NCBI RefSeq assembly: GCF_024053505.1
Contig: NZ_JAMXQS010000003.1
Location: forward strand, 124,001 to 188,000
DNA from: Mesorhizobium liriopis
GTDB lineage: Bacteria; Pseudomonadota; Alphaproteobacteria; Rhizobiales; Rhizobiaceae
DNA length: 64,000 nucleotides
Reading direction: 5' to 3'
This document shows positions 45,505 through 53,980 of this stretch, piece by piece (position 1 is the first letter of the stretch; the number at the start of each line of letters is the position of its first letter). The notes beneath the pieces are model-generated. The model had not been told where the DNA came from. It saw nothing but the letters and a program-made list of their open reading frames with translations, and did no database searches. Made by a program: the position numbers and the translations under genes.

Positions 45505-47009
45505 CGCCCCACGCCTGCGAGCGCCCGCTTCTCCCGGCGGCGCTCCACGGAAGAGGGAATGTTCAACCCCTCGCGGTACTTGGCCACCGTGCGGCGCGCG
45601 ATATCGACGCCGTTCTTCTTGAGCGCCACGACGATGGCATCGTCGGACAACACATCGGCCGGCGTTTCGGCGGCGATCAGTTCGCGGATGCGGTCCTGCA
45701 CGGCGAGCGCGGAATGCGAGTCGCTGCCCTCGGCCGAGGCAATCGCGGCCGAGAAGAAGAAGCGCAGCTCGAACACGCCGCGCGGGGTCAGCATATATTT
45801 GTTGGCCGTCACGCGGCTGACCGTCGATTCATGCATGGCGATGCTTTCGGCCACATCGCGCAGGGTCATCGGCTTCAGGTGGCGCACGCCATGCGCGAGG
45901 AAACCGTCCTGGCGGCGCACGATCTCGGTCGCGACCTTCATGATGGTTTTCGCGCGCTGGTCGAGCGAGCGGGCGAGCCAGTTGGCGCTCTGCAGGCAGT
46001 CGCTCATGAAGCTTCGCTCGTTCGCTTCGAGCTTGAGGCGGTTCACTTCCGCATAATAGGTCTGGTCAACGAGCAGGCGCGGCAGGGTCTCGCTGTTGAG
46101 CTCTACCGCCCATGAGCCGTCGGGGGCGGCGCGCACCTCGACATCGGCCACCACCGCATCCGCATGCCCGGCTTCGAAGCCCGCACCCGGGCGCGGGTCG
46201 AGCGCACGGATCTCCGCCAGCATGTCGAGCAGGTCTTCCTCGCTCACCCCGCAAATCTTGCGCAAGCTCGCGAAGTCTCGCTTGGCGAGCAGGTCTAGCC
46301 GTTTCACCAGCGCCTGCATGGCCGGATCGAACCGGTTGCGCCGCCGCAGCTGGAGGCCAAGGCAATCGGCAAGGTCGCGCGCAAAAAGGCCGGCCGGCTC
46401 GAAGCCCTGACAAGCTCTCAGCACGGCCTCGACTTCGCGTTGCGAAAGCGACAGGCGCTCGGCGATCTCGCTTGTATCGACGCGGCAATAGCCGGCCTCG
46501 TCCAGTTCATCGGCCAGAAGTTCGGCGACGGTGCGCTGAACGGGGTCGTTGAAGCGAAACGCGATCTGCTCGGCCACCACCTCGCGCATGGTGGGTGCGG
46601 CACCCGCCAGATCGTCCATGTCCCATGGGTCGAGCGAGGCGGAGCCATTGCCGACCGTCTTCCACTGGGAGGACAGATCAGGACCCATCCGCTCGGTGCG
46701 GCCCGGATCGTCGGGAAAGATGTTCTCGAGCGAGGTGTCGAGGCCGGACGCCACGGTTTCGGCACTGAAACGCTCGCCCTGTGCGTCGAACCAGTCTTCG
46801 GCGCTCGCAGGCTCGGGCTCCGGCCGGGCTTCGGCCGACGGCTCGGCGGCGTCGGATCGGGAGAGGAGAGGGTTTTTCTCGATCTCTTCTTCGATGAATC
46901 GCTCGAGCTCCACCGTGGTCAGCTGAAGCAGCTTGATCGACTGCATCAACTGCGGCGTCATCACCAGCGCCTGCGATTGGCGCATGACCAGCTTTGCCGC
47001 GAGCGACAT
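45501..47009 (-). CDS. rpoN: RNA polymerase sigma-54 factor
   Basis: Sigma-54 directs transcription of nitrogen and other enhancer-dependent genes. The 502-aa protein has the Gln/Leu-rich region I (RQSQALVMTPQLMQSIKLLQ, about 9-28), an acidic region II, the core-binding domain, and the DNA-binding domain. The last ends in the RpoN box ARRTVAKYREGLNIPSS (about 474-490). It lies downstream of lptB on the same strand. Its 3' end overlaps the convergent HPP gene by 4 nt. Confidence 0.96.
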   Translation of the reverse strand: MSLAAKLVMRQSQALVMTPQLMQSIKLLQLTTVELERFIEEEIEKNPLLSRSDAAEPSAEARPEPEPASAEDWFDAQGERFSAETVASGLDTSLENIFPDDPGRTERMGPDLSSQWKTVGNGSASLDPWDMDDLAGAAPTMREVVAEQIAFRFNDPVQRTVAELLADELDEAGYCRVDTSEIAERLSLSQREVEAVLRACQGFEPAGLFARDLADCLGLQLRRRNRFDPAMQALVKRLDLLAKRDFASLRKICGVSEEDLLDMLAEIRALDPRPGAGFEAGHADAVVADVEVRAAPDGSWAVELNSETLPRLLVDQTYYAEVNRLKLEANERSFMSDCLQSANWLARSLDQRAKTIMKVATEIVRRQDGFLAHGVRHLKPMTLRDVAESIAMHESTVSRVTANKYMLTPRGVFELRFFFSAAIASAEGSDSHSALAVQDRIRELIAAETPADVLSDDAIVVALKKNGVDIARRTVAKYREGLNIPSSVERRREKRALAGVGR

Positions 47010-47196
47010 GGTTTTACGTCTGCGAGCCTCGATGAGAATGCTTCGGCGAAGTGCCGTCAGGATCGAGGCATCAAACTGGCGCGGCTTTTGCTTGTCAAGG
47101 CGCCTGCATGGTGACGCAAACAGATTTGATCAAAGACCGTGCAGAAAACGGAAGAATCGTGCCCGAAGAGACGCCGTATTGGCGTCCTTGGTCTGT

Positions 47197-48030
47197 TTAG
47201 AGGCTGAAAGCCTCGCCGAGATAGAGGCGGCGCACATCAGGGTTCGCCACGATCTCGTCGGGCGTGCCATGCGTCAGCACCTCGCCGGCATGGATGATAT
47301 AGGCGCGGTCGATCAGGCCCAGCGTTTCGCGCACATTGTGGTCGGTGATGAGAACGCCGATGCCGCGTTGCTTGAGATGGTGCACGAGGTTCTGGATGTC
47401 GGACACCGCGATCGGGTCGATGCCGGCGAAAGGCTCGTCGAGCAGCATGTAATTGGGCCGGCTCGCCAGGGCGCGCGCGATCTCCAGACGCCGGCGCTCG
47501 CCACCCGAAAGAGCGATGGCAGGGCTTTTGCGCAAATGCTTGATGCCGAACTCGTCCATCAGGGCGTCGAGCCGGTAGGCGCGCTCCTTCTTGTCCTTTT
47601 CGACCACTTCGAGGATGGCCTTGATGTTGTCCTCGACGCTCAGGCCCCGGAAGATCGAGGCTTCCTGCGGCAGGTAGCCGATGCCGAGCCGCGCGCGGCG
47701 ATACATCGGCATGCCCGACACATCGAAACCGTCGATCTCGATCGTGCCCTGATCCGACGGCACCAGCCCGGTGACCATGTAGAAACAGGTGGTCTTGCCC
47801 GCCCCGTTGGGCCCGAGCAGCCCGACCGCTTCGCCTGCGCGCACGCCGAACGATACGCCGCGCACCACCTGGCGGCCCTTGTAGCTCTTGGTCAGACCGC
47901 GCGCGATCAGCGTGCCGTTCAGTTCCTGGCGCTGTTCGGGATGGGCTTCCGGCGCGGCGTCCTCCGGCTGCGCTTTCGCCACGCGGCGCGAACGCGATGG
48001 CGCCTTGGCTGCGGTTCTCGCCTCGCTCAC
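47197..48030 (-). CDS. lptB: LPS export ABC transporter ATP-binding protein
   Basis: LptB powers extraction of lipopolysaccharide from the inner membrane with LptF and LptG. The 277-aa protein has Walker A GPNGAGKT (73-80), the LSGGERRRLEIARAL signature and Walker B MLLDEPFAGIDP. It has a charged N-terminal extension of about 38 residues before the ABC domain, longer than the E. coli protein. Its start overlaps the lptA stop by 4 nt. It is followed by rpoN in the usual rhizobial order. Confidence 0.95.
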   Translation of the reverse strand: MSEARTAAKAPSRSRRVAKAQPEDAAPEAHPEQRQELNGTLIARGLTKSYKGRQVVRGVSFGVRAGEAVGLLGPNGAGKTTCFYMVTGLVPSDQGTIEIDGFDVSGMPMYRRARLGIGYLPQEASIFRGLSVEDNIKAILEVVEKDKKERAYRLDALMDEFGIKHLRKSPAIALSGGERRRLEIARALASRPNYMLLDEPFAGIDPIAVSDIQNLVHHLKQRGIGVLITDHNVRETLGLIDRAYIIHAGEVLTHGTPDEIVANPDVRRLYLGEAFSL

Positions 48031-48653
48031 CGGGTCCGCTGACCCTGCTGCGCGTCCTGGGCGGCCTTCGGGTTGATCGACATGATCACACGGCCATTGC
48101 CCGAATTGCCCTTCTTGCAGCCATCGACCTGCGCCTGTCCACTCTGCATCTGCACGGTCAGAAGGCAGCCGACGAGCACGTTGTCGCCGTCCGACAAGAC
48201 GACTTCATTGCCGGAGAGGGTCATCACCTCGGTCTTCATGTCGAACACGCCACGATCGCCGGTCGCGGTCTGGGTGTCGGACTTGATGTAGACCTTGCCG
48301 TCCACTTCGAGGCGGTCGATGTTGGACGAGCCGGTGGTGGTCGAGGCCTGCGGATTCTTCGGGTCGCGCACGTAATAGACGGTCATCTTGCCCGACTTCA
48401 GCAGCGCCGTGCCCTGCGTCACGTTCACATTGCCTGTGAAGATCGCCTTGCTTTCGGTTTCCACCACTTCGAGCTTGTCGCTTTCGATCTGGATCGGCTG
48501 GTCGCCCGAAAGCTTGAGCCCCTGCAGGCGTCCCTGCTGCTGCGCCTGGGCAAATGCCGTGGCCGAAAAGCTCGAAGCCAGGGCGGCGCCCAGAAGGAGA
48601 GCGCGCGCGAAGCGTGCGGGCCGAGGATCAGTGGTTCGCATTCCGCTCTCCAT
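48027..48653 (-). CDS. lptA: Lipopolysaccharide transport periplasmic protein LptA
   Basis: LptA bridges the periplasm in the LPS transport machine. The 208-aa protein has a signal peptide (about 1-35, with ARALLLGAALASSFSATAFA) and an OstA-like beta-jellyroll (PIQIESDKLEVVETESKAIF and following). The C-terminus is basic and variable. It overlaps lptB and follows lptC by 11 nt, so lptC-lptA-lptB form one operon. Confidence 0.93.
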   Translation of the reverse strand: MESGMRTTDPRPARFARALLLGAALASSFSATAFAQAQQQGRLQGLKLSGDQPIQIESDKLEVVETESKAIFTGNVNVTQGTALLKSGKMTVYYVRDPKNPQASTTTGSSNIDRLEVDGKVYIKSDTQTATGDRGVFDMKTEVMTLSGNEVVLSDGDNVLVGCLLTVQMQSGQAQVDGCKKGNSGNGRVIMSINPKAAQDAQQGQRTR

Positions 48654-48664
48654 TCGTGTTGCCT

Positions 48665-49396
48665 TTAGTTGGTGCCATCGGTTGCGGCGCCATCCGCGCC
48701 GGAAGGTTTCTTCTGCGACGGCTTGATCACCATATGCACTTTGTTCTCGAAAACGAAAAGCTTGCCGTTCTCGCTGACCGAGAGTTTATCGGCGCTGATG
48801 GATGCGTCCTCGCGCTCGATCTCGACGCGACCGCTGGCCTGCATGGTGCTTTTGCCGACATCGACGGAAACGTCGCGCAGGTTCGCCACCGTGCCGTCGC
48901 TGGTTTCGATGCGCACGCCGGTGGCATTATCCTCGGCCTTGATGGTCAGCGTGTTCTTGACGCGATCATAGACGCCCTTGGCCGCCTTGATGAGCGCCGT
49001 CTGCTCGGCATCGACCGGCAGGAGCGCATTGATCTCCTGCAACTCGACCAGATCTTCCTTGGCCAATTCCTGCACGGCGCGCGCCGCCGTCATCGAATAA
49101 GGCAGCTCTTCGCGGGTGAAACCGTCCACCTTCGGGTTCGCCATCACCAGCTTGCCGTCCGACACGCTGGAATTCTCAGCCTGCACCGTGATCTCGGCGG
49201 GGATCGAGCTGTAGGAAAAATAGATGAAGACGGCCGCGACCAGACAGGCGAGAACCGGCAAGAGCCAGCGCAACAGGTGAACGGTGCGCGAATGCGCACG
49301 AGCGCGACGGAAAGCGTCGATGCGCGCGCCGGTGGATGCGTCCACCGTCATGCGCCGCCGTGGCTCGACGGCGAGGCCGGGCGAGGAAACGCTCAA
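48665..49396 (-). CDS. lptC: LPS export protein LptC
   Basis: LptC is the inner-membrane anchored link between LptBFG and LptA. The 243-aa protein has one N-terminal transmembrane helix (about 42-65, LLRWLLPVLACLVAAVFIYF) and a periplasmic jellyroll. I use TTG 49396 because GGAGG lies 7 nt upstream. ATG 49351 (MTVDASTGARI) is possible but has a poor ribosome site. It heads the lptC-lptA-lptB-rpoN series. Confidence 0.88.
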   Translation of the reverse strand: MSVSSPGLAVEPRRRMTVDASTGARIDAFRRARAHSRTVHLLRWLLPVLACLVAAVFIYFSYSSIPAEITVQAENSSVSDGKLVMANPKVDGFTREELPYSMTAARAVQELAKEDLVELQEINALLPVDAEQTALIKAAKGVYDRVKNTLTIKAEDNATGVRIETSDGTVANLRDVSVDVGKSTMQASGRVEIEREDASISADKLSVSENGKLFVFENKVHMVIKPSQKKPSGADGAATDGTN

Positions 49397-49755
49397 ACGC
49401 AGGCCTCCAGCGCGGCAAACCGGCCAGCGGAAGGTGAAACCCCATATGCAGCAAGGAAAGAGCAGAGCATCGGTTCGATCCGCGAAAAGAAGGAGGCGTC
49501 AAATCGTTCAGGCGAAGCGGTACCCGGACGGACCAGGATGCTCCATGAACGCGAAGGCGCGAACTGTTCTTGGGCCAATATGGTAATTTTTGGGTTTACT
49601 ACCAGTATGCGCCCCGAACCTCTCTACAAACCCTCATGTTGCAGCTTCGCGCTGCCGCGCTTCGTCTCACACGACAAAGCGGTGGCGATGCCATGAAGGC
49701 TGCTTTAAGACGCGCCTCTCGACCTGACTGAGCCCCTTCGGCTGGAGCCGCCCCG
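49397..49755. other. 359-nt interval between lptC and sppA
   Basis: It lies between divergent genes and should hold both promoters. An AT-rich patch near 49577-49610 (around GGTAATTTTTGGG) stands out against the GC-rich surroundings, but I find no pair of boxes good enough to claim. No gene was recognised. Confidence 0.4.
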
Positions 49756-50721
49756 ATGTCCACCCGCGCAGACGAGTTGATCGACCGCCGACGCCTGCGG
49801 CGCAAGCTGTCCTTCTGGCGGGTGATCGCCATCGGCCTCGTGGTCCTGGCGCTGGCGGCGGGCGCGTTGTGGACGCTGAACCCGGCGGACTATGCCAAAT
49901 GGGAAAAGGGTGCCGCTCTCGACCACATCGCCAAGGTCAAGATCGAGGGCACGATCACCGAAGACGAGGACCTGCTCGAGCGGCTCGACGACATCGCGAA
50001 GACCGATCGCGTCAAGGGCGTGATCCTGTCGATCGATTCGCCCGGCGGCACCACGGCGGGCGGCGAGGCGATCTACGAGGCCGTGCGTAAAGTTGCGGCG
50101 CACAAGCCGGTCGTGGCGCAGGTCGGCACGTTGGCCGCGTCCGCCGGCTACATGATCGCATCGGGCGCGGACCAGATCGTCGCGCGCCAATCATCCATCG
50201 TGGGCTCGATCGGTGTGCTCGTGCAGATCCCGAACTTCCAGGGCACGCTCGATAAGCTCGGCGTGCGCGTGGACGAGGTGAAGTCCTCGCCCCTCAAGGC
50301 CGAGCCATCGCCCTTCAACGAAACCACCGAGCCCGAGCGCGCCATGCTGCGCGCGATGATCATGGACAGCTATGACTGGTTCGTCAGCCTCGTGGACGAG
50401 CGCCGCCCGCTCTCCCGCGACGAAGTGCTGGCGGTGGCCGACGGCTCGATCTTCACCGGCCGCCAGGCGCTTCAGCGCAAGCTGATCGACCGGCTCGGCG
50501 GCGAAGACGAGGCCAAGGCATGGCTCGTCGAGAAGGGCGTCACCGACAACCTCGAAATCGTCGAGTGGAAGCCCAAGAACAGCGGCAGTTTTCTTTTCTC
50601 CTCGATGGGTTCGCTCATGAAGCTCGCGGGCCTGTCCGACAGCCTCGTCGCGCTTTCCGGCAAGCTCGGTTCGGACCGCATGTTTCTTGACGGTCTGGTG
50701 TCGGTCTGGCAACCTGAGTGA
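49756..50721 (+). CDS. sppA: Signal peptide peptidase SppA (S49 family)
   Basis: SppA degrades cleaved signal peptides in the membrane. The 321-aa short form has one N-terminal helix (about 20-38) and then the S49 domain. Seen: SIDSPGGTTAGGEAIYE (about 94-110), the serine nucleophile in TLAASAGYMIASGADQIVA and the general-base lysine region in VDEVKSSPLKAEPSPF. GGAG lies 8 nt before ATG 49756. It is followed by ihfB, a common alphaproteobacterial order. Confidence 0.95.
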   Translation: MSTRADELIDRRRLRRKLSFWRVIAIGLVVLALAAGALWTLNPADYAKWEKGAALDHIAKVKIEGTITEDEDLLERLDDIAKTDRVKGVILSIDSPGGTTAGGEAIYEAVRKVAAHKPVVAQVGTLAASAGYMIASGADQIVARQSSIVGSIGVLVQIPNFQGTLDKLGVRVDEVKSSPLKAEPSPFNETTEPERAMLRAMIMDSYDWFVSLVDERRPLSRDEVLAVADGSIFTGRQALQRKLIDRLGGEDEAKAWLVEKGVTDNLEIVEWKPKNSGSFLFSSMGSLMKLAGLSDSLVALSGKLGSDRMFLDGLVSVWQPE

Positions 50722-50809
50722 AGGGGAGAGACCGACCAAAACGTCTGCGAAATCATTCGCCTAATCAGTTCGATCGTCACCAAGTCGCCGACTTCTCAAG
50801 GAACGCCCC

Positions 50810-51094
50810 GTGATCAAATCCGAGCTCGTGCAGATCATCGCCGCGCGCAACCCTCACCTCTTTCTTCGCGATGTCGAGAACATCGTTTCCGCCATTTTCG
50901 ATGCCGTCACAGAAGCCCTCGCCGAGGGCAACCGTGTCGAACTGCGTGGCTTCGGCGCGTTCTCCGTCAAGAACCGTCCGGCGCGCACGGGCCGAAACCC
51001 GCGCACGGGTGACGCGGTCGAGGTGGACGAGAAATGGGTGCCTTTCTTCAAGACGGGCAAGGAACTTCGCGAAAGGCTGAACGATTCGGAGTGA
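50810..51094 (+). CDS. ihfB: Integration host factor beta subunit
   Basis: IHF is a DNA-bending heterodimer used at sigma-54 promoters, in replication and in recombination. The 94-aa protein has [20 protein letters not shown] at the N-terminus and the DNA-contacting arm [19 protein letters not shown] (split by reading). It starts at GTG 50810, with AAGGAA about 6 nt upstream. It is followed 22 nt later by a LapA-like gene. Confidence 0.96.
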   Translation: MIKSELVQIIAARNPHLFLRDVENIVSAIFDAVTEALAEGNRVELRGFGAFSVKNRPARTGRNPRTGDAVEVDEKWVPFFKTGKELRERLNDSE

Positions 51095-51116
51095 CCGAAC
51101 CGTTCCGGACCCGCTC

Positions 51117-51464
51117 ATGCTCAATCGTATCATCCTCGTCGTCATCCTCGTGCCGCTGGCCGTGCTGCTCGTCACACTGGCTATAGCCAACCGCGAACTG
51201 GTGTCCTTCACGCTCGACCCGTTCAATCCGGGCAGCGCCGGCCTGACGCTCACACTGCCCTTCTTCATCTGGCTGTTTCTGGCGCTCGGCATCGGCATCT
51301 TGATCGGCAGCGCGGCCACGTGGCTGCGCCAGGGGCATTATCGCCGTCTCGCCAAGCATCGCGGCCGTGAGGCCGAAACGCTGCGCCGCGAGCAGGCCGC
51401 GAACGCGCCCGCCACCACGCTGCCTGCCACGGCAGCGGGTCGCGCCAACCTGCCCGCAGCCTGA
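51117..51464 (+). CDS. LapA-domain (DUF1049) membrane protein
   Basis: A 115-aa protein with two hydrophobic helices (about 4-22 and 45-67) and a charged C-terminal tail, matching the LapA/DUF1049 family (lipopolysaccharide assembly protein A domain). IANRELVSFTLDPFNP (about 22-37) is the conserved loop. In E. coli LapA works with LapB on LPS assembly; here LapB is not nearby. It is 2 nt from the next gene and probably in one transcript with ihfB. Confidence 0.86.
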   Translation: MLNRIILVVILVPLAVLLVTLAIANRELVSFTLDPFNPGSAGLTLTLPFFIWLFLALGIGILIGSAATWLRQGHYRRLAKHRGREAETLRREQAANAPATTLPATAAGRANLPAA

Positions 51465-51466
51465 GC

Positions 51467-52429
51467 ATGCGCAGCATCGGACCCGAAGAGGTCGACCGCC
51501 TTCTGTCATTCGGCCACCTCGTCGAAGTGCTGCGGGAAGCATTCCGAAAGGGCGCTGTGCAGCCCGTGCGGCATCATCACACCATCGAGCGCGCGCAAGG
51601 CACCTCGCCGACGCTTCTCTTGATGCCGGCATGGGATGACTTCACCAAGACCGAAACAGGCTATGCCGGGGTGAAGATCGTTTCTGTCGCGCCCGACAAC
51701 GGGCAGAAGGCCCTGCCTGCCGTGATGGGTGTCTACCTGCTTCTGGACGGCACCACTGGCACGCCACTGGCGCTGATCGACGGGCAGAGGCTGACGCTCT
51801 GGCGCACGGCGGCAGCTTCGGCGCTCGCGGCATCATACCTGGCGCGCGACGATGCATCCAGGCTGCTGGTGATCGGCGCGGGAGCACTGGCACCCTTTCT
51901 GGCCCGCGCCCATGCGAGCGTGCGCCCGATCAGTGAGATCAGAGTCTGGAACCGGACGCCTGCCAAAGCCGAGGCCCTCGCGGATGCCTTGTCGGGCGAA
52001 GGCTTCGAAGCGAGGACCACGACCGATCTCGATGAGGCGCTCGGCTGGGCGGACATTGTTTCCTCTGCCACCATCTCGCCCGAACCCTTGGTCAGAGGGG
52101 CGCGCTTGAAGCCGGGCACCCATGTCGATCTCGTCGGTGCGTTCACCCCGGCCTTGCGCGAAAGCGACGACGAGGCGGTGCGACGCGCAAGCGTCTTCGT
52201 CGATGTGCGCGAGAGTGCGGTCCGTGAGGCCGGCGACATCGTTCAGGCCATCGAAAGCGGCGCATTGAAGCCGGACGCCATCGAGGCCGATCTTTACGGC
52301 CTTACCAGAGCGGAACACCGCGGCCGTGCCAGTGCGGAGGAGATTACGCTCTTCAAATCGGTCGGCGCCGCCATTGAAGACTTGGCAGCTGGCGTCGCGG
52401 TTTTCGAAGCCAGCGGACACCAACGCTAA
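51467..52429 (+). CDS. Ornithine cyclodeaminase / mu-crystallin family protein
   Basis: A 320-aa NAD(P)-binding protein. YAGVKIVSV (about 65-73) with its lysine, DGQRLTLWRTAAASALAA (about 105-122) and the Rossmann region LVIGAGALAPFLARAH mark the family. Members include ornithine cyclodeaminase, alanine dehydrogenase and delta-1-pyrroline-2-carboxylate reductase, so the reaction is open. It starts 2 nt after the LapA-like gene, which indicates coupling, and is followed by a 300-nt region with two dyads. Confidence 0.9.
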   Translation: MRSIGPEEVDRLLSFGHLVEVLREAFRKGAVQPVRHHHTIERAQGTSPTLLLMPAWDDFTKTETGYAGVKIVSVAPDNGQKALPAVMGVYLLLDGTTGTPLALIDGQRLTLWRTAAASALAASYLARDDASRLLVIGAGALAPFLARAHASVRPISEIRVWNRTPAKAEALADALSGEGFEARTTTDLDEALGWADIVSSATISPEPLVRGARLKPGTHVDLVGAFTPALRESDDEAVRRASVFVDVRESAVREAGDIVQAIESGALKPDAIEADLYGLTRAEHRGRASAEEITLFKSVGAAIEDLAAGVAVFEASGHQR

Positions 52430-52729
52430 GAACCTTATCGTCGGATGCGCAGCTGCCGAATTGCACAGCCTGCGCTTGGCTGCAGATGCCTCATGCAGCT
52501 TGCGCATGGGCCGATGGCTTTCACCTTCACTCACCGATCGCCGTGAGAATAGGCCACGATATGACTAGACATATCAGAGGCCTTTCATGCGACATTCACT
52601 GTCGCATTCACGCGCCCTTGCGCGGGAAGTCTTCCGCCTGCGATTTTTCTCACCCAAGTTTGAGAAAATAGCTCTTGCATAACCTTTATCGACACAAGAT
52701 TGAGAGCTCGGTTCAGGGGATTTACCGCA
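52430..52729. other. 300-nt interval with two perfect dyads before the PAS gene
   Basis: ATGCGACA (52587-52594) and TGTCGCAT (52600-52607) form a perfect 8-bp dyad around TTCAC. TTTTCTCA (52645-52652) and TGAGAAAA (52661-52668) form a second around 8 nt. The region is AT-richer than its neighbours from about 52640 on. No gene was recognised; these look like operators ahead of the PAS gene. Confidence 0.5.
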
Positions 52730-53260
52730 TTGGGCGCGGCAGCACTGCAAGAGATATCGACACCGTTCGTCGAGCCCGCAAAGCTCGTCGGCGTTTATAC
52801 ATGGGATGTCAAAACCGACCGGGTTTACTGCGACGGGAAGGTCGCGAGTTACTTCGACCTTCCGGTCTCGGTCGGGTCGGAGGGTGCCCCGTTGCAGGCA
52901 TACCTTCGCGCTGTGCTGGACGAAGATGTCGAGTCCCTACGGGAATCCATCGATAAGACAGTGAACGGCGGAGGTTCCCGGCAACTTTATCGTGTCAGTT
53001 CGCAGCGACACGGCGTTCGCCATCTGCTTTCGGTCGGCCAATGTTTTCGTGGGCCCGACGCGCAGCCGACGATCTATTCCGGCTATATCTTCGACGTGAC
53101 CACCGACCAGCAAGCCAGTCAGTTGCTCAATCTCAAGCACTTCCTGTCCGAGGCGCGGAACGCGGCGCATGCGCTGAAGCTCAAGCCCTTCACTTATATC
53201 CTGGAAATGCTTCTTCTCGACATCACCGAGCGCACCGAAAAGCGTGGGCGCAACAATTAG
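52730..53260 (+). CDS. PAS-domain protein
   Basis: A soluble protein of about 176 aa. Residues about 18-130 (VGVYTWDVKTDRVYCDGKVA, then a long hydrophilic strand region ending YSGYIFDVTTDQQAS) fit a single PAS/PAC domain. A helical tail (LNLKHFLSEARNAAHALKL) follows and could dimerise. No kinase, EAL or DNA-binding domain is attached, so it may be a stand-alone sensor or adaptor. I use TTG 52730, 9 nt after AGGGGA; TTG 52700 is an alternative with no ribosome site. It is convergent with the YitT gene, overlapping it by 4 nt. Confidence 0.75.
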   Translation: MGAAALQEISTPFVEPAKLVGVYTWDVKTDRVYCDGKVASYFDLPVSVGSEGAPLQAYLRAVLDEDVESLRESIDKTVNGGGSRQLYRVSSQRHGVRHLLSVGQCFRGPDAQPTIYSGYIFDVTTDQQASQLLNLKHFLSEARNAAHALKLKPFTYILEMLLLDITERTEKRGRNN

Positions 53261-53904
53261 CTGACAGCCACATACCGGCCCGGCCGGTGATTGAGCGCGA
53301 TCACGAGATTGAGCACGGCAGCGCCTACGAGCGACAGCAGCACCTTGTCCCAACGCAGCACGAAACAGGCGAGAAGCAGGATCAAAGCATCGATGCAGAG
53401 CTGGAAGTAGCCGGCGCGCATCACCCCGCGATCCTGCAGGTAGAGCGCCAGGATGGTCAGCCCGCCGAGGCTCGCGCGATGGCGGAACAGCATCAGAAGC
53501 CCCACCCCCGTCAGGCCACCGCCGACAATGGCCGCATAGATCGGATCGAGCGTCGAGACGTCGATCCATGATGGCGTGAGCTTGGCAAAAAGCGACACCA
53601 GCGAGACGGCGATGAAGGTGCGCAAAGTCGTGCGCCAGCCCATGCGCAGCAGGCTCAGCGCGTAGAAGGGCAGGTTGATCACGAAAAACACCAGCGCGAA
53701 ATTCCAGCCGGTGATGCGCTGCAAGAGCAGCGATAGGCCCATGGTGCCGCCGGTCGCCAGAAGCGCTTCGGAGTAAAGCGTGACGCCCAGTGCGGCGATC
53801 AGCGTGCCAAGCAGGAAGGCCATCACGTCTTCGGCGAGGCGATGGCGCTGGGTGGTCGTCGTGGTTTCGGTCAAAGCCCGTCTGCCGCAATTTTCCTTTC
53901 CCAT
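53257..53904 (-). CDS. YitT-family membrane protein
   Basis: A 215-aa protein with five or six hydrophobic helices, recognised as YitT (DUF161) from LGVTLYSEALLATGGTMGLS (about 39-58) and GGGLTGVGLLMLFRHRASLGG (about 128-148, split in reading). The C-terminal DUF2179 domain of larger YitT proteins is absent. Transport role unknown. A longer reading to 54090 conflicts with the divergent methyltransferase, so I use ATG 53904. Confidence 0.86.
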   Translation of the reverse strand: MGKENCGRRALTETTTTTQRHRLAEDVMAFLLGTLIAALGVTLYSEALLATGGTMGLSLLLQRITGWNFALVFFVINLPFYALSLLRMGWRTTLRTFIAVSLVSLFAKLTPSWIDVSTLDPIYAAIVGGGLTGVGLLMLFRHRASLGGLTILALYLQDRGVMRAGYFQLCIDALILLLACFVLRWDKVLLSLVGAAVLNLVIALNHRPGRYVAVS

Positions 53905-53980
53905 GCACCCGCACCCTTTCGGCCGCAAGATCACGGGCTTCGTTGCGGCGCGAAGCGCACTGTGGCATGAGCCCGAAGCC

